Below, piece by piece: positions 37,786 to 45,439 of a stretch of DNA of 64,000 nucleotides. Every line of letters begins with the position of its first letter. The first letter of the stretch is position 1. The notes beneath the pieces are model-generated. The model was given only the letters and a program-made list of their open reading frames with translations. It made no database searches and was not told the origin of the DNA. The stretch is from positions 367,865-431,864 of the forward strand of contig NZ_BMHQ01000002.1 in the NCBI RefSeq assembly GCF_014641195.1, in the 5' to 3' direction. The position numbers and the translations under genes were made by a program. The stretch is from Marinithermofilum abyssi. Lineage in GTDB: Bacteria; Bacillota; Bacilli; Thermoactinomycetales; DSM-45169.

Positions 37786-37869
37786 ATACCAGGATTTTCT
37801 CTCCTTAATTTCCTAGTCCTTATGGGGATTGCCGTGGGTCTGTATCGATGGATTAAAAAGAAATCTTGA
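37786..37869 (+). CDS. Possible 27-residue membrane peptide with ATA start
   Basis: AAAGGAGAAG (37771-37780) is followed after a short spacer by ATA CCA GGA and an open frame that encodes xPGFSLLNFLVLMGIAVGLY then RWIKKKS before TGA 37867-37869. One hydrophobic helix and a basic tail are the typical form of a small membrane protein. No canonical start fits the ribosome binding site; ATA would be very rare. It could also be a decayed gene. Divergent from yerC. Confidence 0.3.
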   Translation: MPGFSLLNFLVLMGIAVGLYRWIKKKS

Positions 37870-38003
37870 CAGCTGAAATAAAAGCCGACGGGAATTCGCT
37901 CTCCTCAATCCAGGGCGCCGCCTTTTGTTGTTTTCGTCGTCTCCTGTTACAATAGGCGGTAACACCCATCCAAGGCAGCACCTTTTCCGGAAGGAGAGAT
38001 TTT

Positions 38004-38267
38004 ATGTCCATCGTCATTCAATCCAAAGGTTTGGAAGAAAAGGAACATCCTTTTTACATTTTCCGTTACGCCATTAAAAAAGACGGCAATTCCTATTTAG
38101 AAAGCCTGGCACGCTATGTTCACTCCGAAAAAGGCGGCAAAGTGCAATTTATGGAGCCGGACATGCGCAAAATCCAACAGTTGCCCAACGCCATCGAACA
38201 GTTGAACGAAGTGGAACGGGTCATCAAAGAAGAGGCCAAACTGGTTATGGAACAGCCGGATGAGTGA
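38004..38267 (+). CDS. Conserved-looking hypothetical protein, 87 residues
   Basis: GGAAGGAGAG precedes ATG 38004. The protein (starting MSIVIQSKGLEEKEHPFYIF) is soluble, mixed alpha/beta, and ends in a charged helix with EQLNEVERVIKEEAKLVMEQ. I do not recognise it. It has its own terminator at 38289-38316 and no operon partners. Confidence 0.6.
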   Translation: MSIVIQSKGLEEKEHPFYIFRYAIKKDGNSYLESLARYVHSEKGGKVQFMEPDMRKIQQLPNAIEQLNEVERVIKEEAKLVMEQPDE

Positions 38268-38288
38268 GTGACAAATGCCTCATTCCTT

Positions 38289-38317
38289 TAACCACCTGTA
38301 TTCCAGGTGGTTTTTTC
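38289..38317 (+). terminator. Terminator after the 87-residue protein gene
   Basis: AACCACCTG - TATTC - CAGGTGGTT followed by TTTTC. Confidence 0.9.
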
Positions 38318-38444
38318 ATTCGGTTAATCTTAAACCCTTCTTAACGTTTTGTTTACATCGGTTTGTTAATGTGAAAGTGAAATCGACAGCAACGAGGATG
38401 AACCCGTCATCCAGTCAGTTCCGTCGATAAGGAGGGGCTTGTCC

Positions 38445-39164
38445 ATGAACATCACCGTGTTGGGAACGGGATCTGTCGGATTGGTCACCGGAGCTTGTCT
38501 TTCCCATTTGGGACACCAGACCATCTGTGTCGACTTGGGTGCTTCCGGGGAAGCTTCGATTCCTGAGGATGGAGTCCCTGACTGGGAGCCGGGTTTGAAT
38601 GAATTGTTGCTGCAGGGATTTCATCAACAACGAATCCAATTTTTCACAGATATTCCCGAAGCGATCCGGGAAGGGGAGGTAGTCATCATCGCGGTGGAGA
38701 CACCGCTCTTGCCTAATGGCCGTACCGACCTGACCCTGGTTTGGAAAGCCGTTGAACTGATCGCACGGCATCACGATGGACAACCTTTGGTCCTGGTTCA
38801 AAGCGCTGTCCCAGTGGGAACCACCCGTGCCATTCAGGAAGCTTTCCAGAAGGATCCGCACTGCGAACAGTTGGAAGTGGCTTATTGTCCCGCCTTTTTC
38901 TCCCGCGGGAACGCTGTCCGAGACTTTCTCCAGCCCCAAAAAATCGTACTGGGTGTCGAAACCTCCCAAGCCCAAGAAATAGTGACCCGAATATACCGCG
39001 ACATCCCGTGCGAACTGAAAGTCTTGGACTTCCAAAGCGCCGAATGGATCCAGCATGCTTCCCGGGCATATCTGGCGATGAAACTCTCGTATGTTCAGAT
39101 GCTGGCCCGCTTTCGCCAACAGCAAGGCGAAGCGAAGGATAACTCCCTTACCAGAGCGGAATGA
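38445..39164 (+). CDS. Truncated UDP-glucose/GDP-mannose 6-dehydrogenase-like protein
   Basis: AAGGAGGGG lies upstream of ATG 38445. The 239-residue product has the NAD-binding domain of nucleotide-sugar dehydrogenases: TVLGTGSVGLVTGACLSHLGH at the start, IIAVETPLLPNGRTDL, QSAVPVGTT and YCPAFFSRGNAVRDF. The usual family length is about 430; the substrate-binding half with the catalytic cysteine motif (GFGGxCxPKD) is missing, and the frame simply stops in the linking helix after LAMKLSYVQMLARFR. A complete ribosome binding site and intact frame suggest a maintained short form rather than recent decay; function uncertain. Confidence 0.7.
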   Translation: MNITVLGTGSVGLVTGACLSHLGHQTICVDLGASGEASIPEDGVPDWEPGLNELLLQGFHQQRIQFFTDIPEAIREGEVVIIAVETPLLPNGRTDLTLVWKAVELIARHHDGQPLVLVQSAVPVGTTRAIQEAFQKDPHCEQLEVAYCPAFFSRGNAVRDFLQPQKIVLGVETSQAQEIVTRIYRDIPCELKVLDFQSAEWIQHASRAYLAMKLSYVQMLARFRQQQGEAKDNSLTRAE

Positions 39165-39278
39165 GCCAAGGCTTGTTCCCTGCATCCAGCTGATCCCATC
39201 AGCTGCTTGCGTTTGTATTTCACCTCGCTGATTTCCAACGGTTCTTTCCTTTCTTCATTTGAATCCCTCTTTCCTGCA

Positions 39279-39308
39279 GGAGCGGCTGCCCCACAGCCGC
39301 TCTTTTCT
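39279..39308 (+). terminator. Terminator after the dehydrogenase-like gene
   Basis: GAGCGGCTG - CCC - CACAGCCGCTC followed by TTTTCTTG. Confidence 0.85.
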
Positions 39309-39563
39309 TGTTGACAAATCTTTTGTATGACGTCTTAGAGTCAGACTGTCCACTCCAAATCGATGACCGAGGCCGAGCCAAAGGAAAACCTGACTTGGAC
39401 CCACAGGGTACACGTCACGCCTTCACCGCCATGCTCCTGGTCCTGCCATGCTCGGTCTCGGTCCCACGCTTTGTAGCTGGGTACGTCGTTCAAAAGTCGC
39501 TCATTGGTAGAAAAACTCTTCTTTCTGAAGATGGCCTCTTTCAGGGAAAAAGGGCCTTTCCCT
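39309..39563 (-). repeat. Copy B of the dispersed 3'-UTR repeat
   Basis: Shares three colinear blocks with copy A (see that entry) at 39340-39356, 39414-39423 and 39484-39501, and the CAGGGTACACGTCACGCCTT block (39404-39423) with copy E. It lies directly downstream of the adenine deaminase gene on the minus strand. The outer edge with ACCCGTTGCTCCC seen in copies A, C and D is not preserved here; a strong hairpin (39279-39308) follows. Confidence 0.6.
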
Positions 39564-39569
39564 AAGACG

Positions 39570-41339
39570 TTAACGAAGCCGTTCAGAGGGGGCCAGGATC
39601 TGACGATCCTTCACCCGCATAATGCCCTTTGACGTGAGACGCACTTGCGGAAGATGTGTGGAAGACAGAAACAAGAACGTATAAATGGGATCGTAAAAGG
39701 GATGGTCGTGTTGCTTCAGAAGTCGAATCAGCTCTTCTGATTGATCTATAAGCATATCTGCAGGTTGAAGACTCATGTGCCCTCCCAGGGGCAAAGGCAA
39801 ATGGAAAAGCGCATTCCCACCCTGATCCCAGCTAATACCGCCCCCATCACGAAGCACCCGATTGGCGGCCCGGGCCATCGCTTCCACATCCCGACCGATC
39901 AGGAGCAAGTCCCCCGACCCGTTATAGGTGGAAGCCAAGCCGTCGATCCCTCTTCCAAATCCGGTCAGCAGCCCTTTGGTTATCCAGCGTCCATACCTAT
40001 CCGCCAGAGTTACATACAGCCTGTCCTCTTCCGGCGGCAAACAGCCGCTCTGGATATCCGGAGTAACCGGTTCTTCCGCCCCCTTGGTGATCACCGGGTT
40101 GATCATACGAATGACGGGGATCGTTTCTGCCCGGTCATTCAGTTTCAACTCTGACGGCGATACTTCCCAATCAGACAGGACTCGAAGTCCTTCATAGGCA
40201 GACCAGTCGACAAACGGCATGGCTAGTACGCGCTTTCTATCCTGCACCGCCCAGTCCCCTTGCGCCAGTACGTGAACCGGGGTTGGATCTTCCAAGGACT
40301 GCAGCACATTGATATCCGCCACCCGCCCGGGAGCCAACCCGCCCAGCCGGTCATCCAGCCCGTAGTACACAGCCGGGTTGATCGTCACCATCTGATACGC
40401 GCGAATCGGGTCGCATCCGGCTTCCATTGCCGCCCGCAACATCACATCAACAAATCCCTCGCGCAAATACGGCGGTGTCGGCCCGTCCGTGGTCATCATC
40501 AACCGGTGCCAAGGTACTTCATCCGCCCGTTCCATCAACCCTCTGATCAACACCGGAACATCCGGCCGCAGCGAGCTGTGGCGAAGAGTAGTCATATAGC
40601 CAAGCTCCAGGCGACGCCATACCTCATCGGGATCGATGCTTTCATGATCTCCGGTCACTCCTGCTGCGGCCAACCGGGCCAGCGTGCGATAAGAAGCTCC
40701 AGGCGCATGTCCTTCTACCCGCTGCCCGTTCTGTTTGGCATCACACATCCACCGAAGCATAGAAGCGTCCCGGTTCAGCAAGGCAACCCAGTCCGTCAGC
40801 TCCCCACCCTGCAACACGTTGGGTAGGTCCATCGCTTGTTTTACCCTTTCGTAGGAAAACAACCCCTCTGGGTCCTCCCCGAGAAAGGTCTGGGGATCCC
40901 ATCGCGCCCACCAGAAGTAATGGACCGGCAACTTTGCCAGCTCCTCCTGCAAGTCAACCTGCTCCGATGGTTCCAAACCGGTAAAAAAATGCAGATTATC
41001 GCTGATCAGCGTCGTCGTTCCCGTGCTCAGCACCTTTTCCGCCAATGTCACGGGATTATAAAGTTGAAAAGGGTGGGCATGGGGCTCAATATAGCCCGGA
41101 ACCAGAACACAGCCGGATACATCGATCACTTCCGTCTCGTTTCCGGCGACAACCTTCCCCTCTTCCAATGAACCTATGTATGCGATGCGACCTTCCGCCA
41201 GCGCCACCTCTTTATTCTCCAATCGACCGGTATATACATTAAGTACTTGCCCGCCTGTCAGCACCTTTTGCGGTGGTCGCAAACCCATGCTGGTCTCAAT
41301 CAAGCGCGAGAGGGAATCCGCTTTCAATTTGTCGTACAC
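39570..41339 (-). CDS. Adenine deaminase family amidohydrolase (YerA-type)
   Basis: GGAGGA lies 6 bases upstream of GTG 41339, giving 589 residues. The protein follows the Ade/YerA family: GGQVLNVYTGRLENKEVALAEGRIAYIG at the N-terminus, metal-binding PGYIEPHAHPF, HAPG, TTDGPTPPYLREG and the C-terminal domain with GGGISWDQGGNALFHLPLPLGG. It probably deaminates adenine to hypoxanthine or acts on a related compound. In B. subtilis yerA lies near yerC and pcrBA-ligA, as here. A copy of the repeat follows its stop. Confidence 0.85.
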   Translation of the reverse strand: MYDKLKADSLSRLIETSMGLRPPQKVLTGGQVLNVYTGRLENKEVALAEGRIAYIGSLEEGKVVAGNETEVIDVSGCVLVPGYIEPHAHPFQLYNPVTLAEKVLSTGTTTLISDNLHFFTGLEPSEQVDLQEELAKLPVHYFWWARWDPQTFLGEDPEGLFSYERVKQAMDLPNVLQGGELTDWVALLNRDASMLRWMCDAKQNGQRVEGHAPGASYRTLARLAAAGVTGDHESIDPDEVWRRLELGYMTTLRHSSLRPDVPVLIRGLMERADEVPWHRLMMTTDGPTPPYLREGFVDVMLRAAMEAGCDPIRAYQMVTINPAVYYGLDDRLGGLAPGRVADINVLQSLEDPTPVHVLAQGDWAVQDRKRVLAMPFVDWSAYEGLRVLSDWEVSPSELKLNDRAETIPVIRMINPVITKGAEEPVTPDIQSGCLPPEEDRLYVTLADRYGRWITKGLLTGFGRGIDGLASTYNGSGDLLLIGRDVEAMARAANRVLRDGGGISWDQGGNALFHLPLPLGGHMSLQPADMLIDQSEELIRLLKQHDHPFYDPIYTFLFLSSTHLPQVRLTSKGIMRVKDRQILAPSERLR

Positions 41340-41451
41340 TGTGACTCCTCCTTCCTTCCTTTTCATGCTATCACAACCAAGTGTCCCAACGGTATAAGGA
41401 ATCTGTCCAGGCAGATACTAAGGCAAAGATTTGGACAAGGAGGAAACACAC

Positions 41452-41760
41452 ATGCAAAAAAATGTGGGAACCTGGGATGCAATCATGCGAATCACCTTGG
41501 GTTTAGCCGGCTTGGCGTGGAGCATTTCCCGAATGTCACAGCGTTCCAACCAGGGCATGCCGTTATTGGTAGCCCTCGTTTCGGGGATGAAGGTCGCGGA
41601 AGGAATCACTCGCTTTTGTCCGCTCTTGTACACCATGGGCGTTAGTACAGAGGAAACCTCCATCAAAAAAAGGAACGTTACCGGCATAGGCGACACCAAG
41701 CAATCGAAGGCAGGGTCTTCCTCAGATCCATTCAACCCTGAAGATTCGACCATATATTAA
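41452..41760 (+). CDS. DUF2892 family membrane protein (YgaP-like domain)
   Basis: AAGGAGG lies upstream of ATG 41452. The 102-residue protein reads MQKNVGTWDAIMRITLGLAG, then a second hydrophobic helix and FCPLLYTMGVST, the signature of DUF2892 (also found attached to YgaP rhodaneses). The C-terminal 40 residues are polar and probably disordered (SKAGSSSDPFNPEDSTIY). Function unknown. A 41-codon membrane-protein frame follows 19 bases later. Confidence 0.8.
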   Translation: MQKNVGTWDAIMRITLGLAGLAWSISRMSQRSNQGMPLLVALVSGMKVAEGITRFCPLLYTMGVSTEETSIKKRNVTGIGDTKQSKAGSSSDPFNPEDSTIY

Positions 41761-41779
41761 CGGTACGGAGTGTCGTGCA

Positions 41780-41905
41780 ATGAACCTGCACAAAATTACG
41801 GATTGGTGGGCGAATGTCGGATTTTTCTTTTTCAGCGCCGTTGGAATCGTCGTTGTTTTATTTATGATCTTCGACCATATCCGACGGCGGAAAGCGGGAG
41901 AATAG
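41780..41905 (+). CDS. Very small membrane protein, 41 residues
   Basis: ATG 41780 begins MNLHKITDWWANVGFFFFSA, continues as one hydrophobic helix (VGIVVVLFMIF) and ends in a basic, arginine-rich cytoplasmic tail (DHIRRRKAGE). ACGGAG lies about 10 bases upstream. The positive-inside layout and position directly behind the DUF2892 gene support a real gene. Family not recognised. Confidence 0.55.
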   Translation: MNLHKITDWWANVGFFFFSAVGIVVVLFMIFDHIRRRKAGE

Positions 41906-41939
41906 CTGATCCATCCCTTCTTTTCGGGAAGTACTGAGT

Positions 41940-42156
41940 AGACGGGTCATAACTTGAAAGCTCCCATACGATATGTCCTTATCCAGATAAGGGGGGGAGC
42001 CATTTATTTATCCGAAAACTGCCTTGGCAACGTTACTTGGAAGGACAACCTGCATAAAACTTTAGTGCGCTGAAAAAAACACGGACCGGACTCGGTCCCG
42101 GTCAAGCCCTTTGATGTCGATATCCTCTCATCGCTTCATTTGATGCGGGACGTTCA
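41940..42156. other. Structured non-coding stretch
   Basis: A nested hairpin occupies 41969-42001: GCTCCC pairs with GGGAGC, and inside it CCTTATC pairs with GATAAGG. Further on, GGACCGGACTCGGTCCCGGTC (about 42082-42102) can form a second short stem. No gene is evident. Confidence 0.35.
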
Positions 42157-42360
42157 GTGTTGAAAGTGGAACCCTCGCTCTATGTGGAAGAAATTCACCA
42201 AGCATTGCAGGACAAAGGATTTCCGTGTCCTGAGCGTGAAAAACAAGAGCAGGATTTCCTTTCTCAACTATTTGCCTCGAAAGAAGGACTTCCCTACCCC
42301 TTCCCTCGAACCAATAGAAAAAAAGCAAGGGGAGGTGGCAAAAAACCGAATTCGTGGTAA
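42157..42360 (+). CDS. Doubtful small open frame, 67 residues
   Basis: GTG 42157 opens a frame (MLKVEPSLYVEEIHQALQDK at the start) ending in a basic tail PRTNRKKARGGGKKPNSW. There is no clear ribosome binding site. The codon content is plausible and the frame lies between two plus-strand genes, but I do not recognise the product. Confidence 0.3.
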   Translation: MLKVEPSLYVEEIHQALQDKGFPCPEREKQEQDFLSQLFASKEGLPYPFPRTNRKKARGGGKKPNSW

Positions 42361-42425
42361 TATAAAATAAGAACATATGATCCCCAACCAACTTCGACTC
42401 ATCTATATACAGGGAGTGTGGCAAC

Positions 42426-42638
42426 ATGGCACTGAGCGAAGAAGAAAAAGAGACGGTGATTCAGTTTGATGAAGGGTGTCACGTCGCTCAAATCTATACT
42501 GCCAGTTGGGACGTGGCACGATCCATGAAACGTGCGGGTTATCAACCCACCAAAAAGGTACAGGGAGCCTGGTGGTTTGAAGTACCGATCCAAGCCTTGA
42601 GCCTTCAAGGGGAAAAACAATCCTTGCACTTCGGTTAA
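42426..42638 (+). CDS. Small hypothetical protein, 70 residues
   Basis: AGGGAG lies upstream of ATG 42426. The protein starts MALSEEEKETVIQFDEGCHV and continues AQIYTASWDVARSMKRAGYQ, ending WWFEVPIQAL. This pattern recalls a family of small proteins in phages and Firmicutes (SxxEKETxIxFxxxxxxAxIYT); that resemblance is from memory. Single gene with its own terminator at 42683-42716. Function unknown. Confidence 0.65.
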   Translation: MALSEEEKETVIQFDEGCHVAQIYTASWDVARSMKRAGYQPTKKVQGAWWFEVPIQALSLQGEKQSLHFG

Positions 42639-42682
42639 CCCGCTCTTATCCTCAGGTCTCTTCCTGACTGGTAAAAAGAAAG

Positions 42683-42716
42683 CCCCCTGATCTCCATCTG
42701 GATATCAGGGGGTTGT
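42683..42716 (+). terminator. Terminator of the 70-residue protein gene
   Basis: CCCCCTGATCTCCATCTGGATATCAGGGGG followed by TTGTTGTT: stem CCCCCTGAT / ATCAGGGGG. Confidence 0.75.
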
Positions 42717-42763
42717 TGTTATGGGGACAGTCCGTATCCTCAATTTTATAAAATATATCAAAA

Positions 42764-42797
42764 TAGCCGCCTCTTGGCTGATGAAGAGACGGCTTTT
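42764..42797 (-). terminator. Terminator of the surface-polymer gene cluster
   Basis: Minus strand AAAGCCGTCTCTT - CATCAGCC - AAGAGGCGGCT followed by ATTTTG. Confidence 0.75.
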
Positions 42798-42808
42798 ACC
42801 CATCATTT

Positions 42809-43855
42809 TTACACCGTTTGTCGTTGCATCGCCCCCGACCCTTCTCCTTCCCGCTCTTCTTCCGGGGGCAAAGTGGCTTCAATGGTTTCCGTTGCTTCTT
42901 TGATTTTGTTGAACTCCCGTTCAAAGTCTTTCGTGCTGAGCCAAATCTTGTAGACAATGGCTGCTTCAAAGGCGAAGAGCAACAAGGAGCCGAAGAAAAT
43001 CATTTCTTTGATGATCCCCAGGATGGGCGCCACGATAAAGATGAACATCTGAAACTCGATACCACTCCAAAAATGCATCCGAATCCGTTTGTTTAAGAAA
43101 AAGTCCCGCACTTTGAGATAGGTGGGATATTTGGACTTGAACTCTTGCTGCAAATCCACTTTCTTCTTCCGCAAAGGATCCACCGTTTCATCCGAAACCG
43201 GAATACCTTCCTGCTTGGCCTGTTCCTGCTCTTCTTCGTCTTCTTCCTCTTTCTCTTCCTTGGCTTCCTGCTGGGAAGGATCGATGACGATCCCGGCAGC
43301 TTCCGCCGTCCGCTTCAGCTTACGTTTCGCTTTCCGCAGCTTGGCTTTCATTTCCCGACGCAGTTTGTACAGCTGCAGCGCGTTGATATGACGGGCAAAG
43401 TAAGCCAACAGGAATAACGCCAGCAAGTAAAGGTAGGTGACATCTCCCGTCAGCCGGAACTGCCCAGCGGTCAAAGCCACACCGGCCAATGCCACCCGAA
43501 TGTGATCCAAGCTGATGTCCAACAGCATCCCGAAGGTGGAACCTGTTCCTTTCATCCGGGCGATTTTCCCGTCCATACAGTCGATGATGAAGCTGATATG
43601 GTACAAGAGCGCTCCGATTACCAAAGAGGTATAATCGCCGAGCCAAAAACAATAAACCGAAATCATCCCGAGAATAAAGGAAAAGATGGATAGCTGGTTG
43701 GGGGTGATATTGGTATAGTTGGCCACAGGCAGGATCAGGCGGGCCGCAACGGGATCCACCACCAGCACTGTCCACCAAGCATCTTTTTTCTTAAAGGTTT
43801 GCTTCACATCGTCCAGGGTAAATTTTCGCCGTTCTTCGCTCAAGGGATCCTTCAC
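42809..43855 (-). CDS. CDP-alcohol phosphatidyltransferase family protein with acidic insert
   Basis: 348 residues. The family motif is intact: Asp92, Asp95, Gly96, Ala99, Arg100, Gly109, Asp113 and Asp117 (DCMDGKIAR ... FGMLLDISLD). Such enzymes move a phospho-alcohol group from CDP-alcohol to a second alcohol in the membrane. Several hydrophobic helices flank the motif. A strongly charged insert follows, first basic (about 165-183), then a run of Glu/Asp (about 200-212), probably a cytoplasmic coiled region. The 5' end overlaps the ABC ATPase gene (ATGA). It is the last gene of the cluster. Confidence 0.85.
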   Translation of the reverse strand: MKDPLSEERRKFTLDDVKQTFKKKDAWWTVLVVDPVAARLILPVANYTNITPNQLSIFSFILGMISVYCFWLGDYTSLVIGALLYHISFIIDCMDGKIARMKGTGSTFGMLLDISLDHIRVALAGVALTAGQFRLTGDVTYLYLLALFLLAYFARHINALQLYKLRREMKAKLRKAKRKLKRTAEAAGIVIDPSQQEAKEEKEEEDEEEQEQAKQEGIPVSDETVDPLRKKKVDLQQEFKSKYPTYLKVRDFFLNKRIRMHFWSGIEFQMFIFIVAPILGIIKEMIFFGSLLLFAFEAAIVYKIWLSTKDFEREFNKIKEATETIEATLPPEEEREGEGSGAMQRQTV

Positions 43856-44610
43856 GCTCCTTTCTTGTTTTTCTTCGCCTTTTTCTCTTTCTTTTCGTCT
43901 TGGTACTTGTCGATCATTTCGTTGATCTCACCGATCTCCACAACCTTTCCGCGTTCCAGGATCAACGCCCGGTCGCAGATTTTGCGAAGCGGCTTCAGAC
44001 TGTGGGAAACGATCACCAAGGTTTTTCCGGAATCACGGAGCTCTTCCATTTTCGCGTAACATTTTTTCTTGAAATCCTTGTCCCCTACGGCGAGAACTTC
44101 GTCAATCAAGATAATGTCCGCGTCGATATGAATAGCAATGGAAAAGCCCAACCGTGCCTTCATCCCGGAAGAATAAAACTTCACCGGCGTGTGGATGAAC
44201 TCTTCTAGTTCGGAGAACTCGACGATTTTCGGGTATACTTCTTCAATCCGCTCTTTATCGAGACCAAAAATGGCGCAGTTGAGGCGGATATTTTCCGCTC
44301 CGGTCAAATCCCGGCTAAGACCCGCACCCAACTCGATCAGAGGAGCCACTTTGCCATTGATCTGGATATCCCCGGAATCGGGGTAAATAATGCCGCTCAA
44401 GGTTTTAAAGAGCGTGCTCTTTCCCGCTCCGTTTTTCCCGATAATGGCAAAGGACTCTCCCTTTTTGATCGAGAAGGAAACATCGTTGAGGGCGGTAAAT
44501 TCTTTATAACGTTTTTCCCGCTTGATCAAAGAGATAAAGTACCCTTTCAGGGTTTTATCATAGGCCTTGCGAAAGTGTTTGGTCAGGTTGTTGACGACAA
44601 TGGCTTCCAT
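43852..44610 (-). CDS. ABC transporter ATP-binding protein, TagH/Wzt-type polysaccharide exporter
   Basis: 252 residues from ATG 44610, five bases... just upstream of the permease stop. Walker A GKNGAGKST, the polysaccharide-export signature around GKVAPLIELGAGLSRDLTGAENI, the ABC signature FYSSGMKARLGFSIA and Walker B IILIDEVLAVGD place it with TagH, KpsT and Wzt. It is much shorter than B. subtilis TagH and lacks any C-terminal substrate-binding domain; the tail is lysine-rich (KKEKKAKKNKKGA). Together with the adjacent permease it should export a lipid-linked polymer across the membrane. Confidence 0.88.
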   Translation of the reverse strand: MEAIVVNNLTKHFRKAYDKTLKGYFISLIKREKRYKEFTALNDVSFSIKKGESFAIIGKNGAGKSTLFKTLSGIIYPDSGDIQINGKVAPLIELGAGLSRDLTGAENIRLNCAIFGLDKERIEEVYPKIVEFSELEEFIHTPVKFYSSGMKARLGFSIAIHIDADIILIDEVLAVGDKDFKKKCYAKMEELRDSGKTLVIVSHSLKPLRKICDRALILERGKVVEIGEINEMIDKYQDEKKEKKAKKNKKGA

Positions 44611-44612
44611 CG

Positions 44613-45425
44613 TCAAATCACTTCCCCTACTCGACGGTTTAGCCGCTTAAAGACCACCCAGCCGATGATGAATACCAGCAAGGTGATACCGATGGAGTAC
44701 CCTACGTATTCCAGCGGTGCTGTTTGACCTTGGTACAATATCCCGTGATACAGGGAGATAATCACAGCCATCGGATTTAAGAAATAGAGCCATTCAAACT
44801 GCTGAATCATGGCATTGTTGCTCTCAGTCACAAAACTAATGGGATAAATAATGGGACACAAATACATCCAACCTCGAAGCAACAAATTGGTGATAAACTC
44901 TACATCCCGGTAAAAGACGTTGAGAACCGACACGAGAAAAGCCAGTCCCAGTATAAAGACGGATTGCAAAAGGATGAAAGCAGGTAACAATGCCAGCTGA
45001 TCCCAGTAAATAGGCTGCCCCACAATCAACGCAACTGCAATCACCAGGGCAAAGGCCGGAATAAAGTTAACCAAGTTGGACAAGAGCATCGTCACCGGGA
45101 AGATTTCCCGGGGAAAATACACTTTCTTAATCAAGGAGGAACTCCCCGATAAAGCTTTGGTCCCTTTTTTCATGGAGTTGTTGAAGAAGGTCCACGGGAT
45201 CAGCCCAGACAGGACATACAAAAAATAATGATCGATGTTTTGTCCTTTCGCACTGTCATCCACATTCAGGATCAAAGAAAAGACAATCGTATAAATCACC
45301 ATTAATCCCAGCGGTTCCAACAACGTCCAGAAAAACCCGAAAAACGAGTTGCGGTAACGGATGCGCACTTCTTTGTGCACCAGGAAATATAACAGTTCCT
45401 TGTACTTCATAATATCTGCAAACAT
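44613..45425 (-). CDS. ABC-2 type polysaccharide/teichoic acid export permease, TagG/Wzm-type
   Basis: A 270-residue membrane protein with about six hydrophobic helices. The N-terminus VHKEVRIRYRNSFFGFFWTLLEPLG is the hallmark of TagG/KpsM/Wzm permeases; KKVYFPREIFPV is the second typical segment. It forms the channel for polymer export with the adjacent ATPase. AAGGAG lies 10 bases upstream of ATG 45425. The glycerol-1-phosphate dehydrogenase gene ends 14 bases upstream. Confidence 0.9.
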   Translation of the reverse strand: MFADIMKYKELLYFLVHKEVRIRYRNSFFGFFWTLLEPLGLMVIYTIVFSLILNVDDSAKGQNIDHYFLYVLSGLIPWTFFNNSMKKGTKALSGSSSLIKKVYFPREIFPVTMLLSNLVNFIPAFALVIAVALIVGQPIYWDQLALLPAFILLQSVFILGLAFLVSVLNVFYRDVEFITNLLLRGWMYLCPIIYPISFVTESNNAMIQQFEWLYFLNPMAVIISLYHGILYQGQTAPLEYVGYSIGITLLVFIIGWVVFKRLNRRVGEVI

Positions 45426-45439
45426 ACAGCGTTTACTCC

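Noticed and set aside
42157..42360. 67-codon frame as a firm gene
   Set aside because: No ribosome binding site and no recognisable family; kept only as a low-confidence feature.
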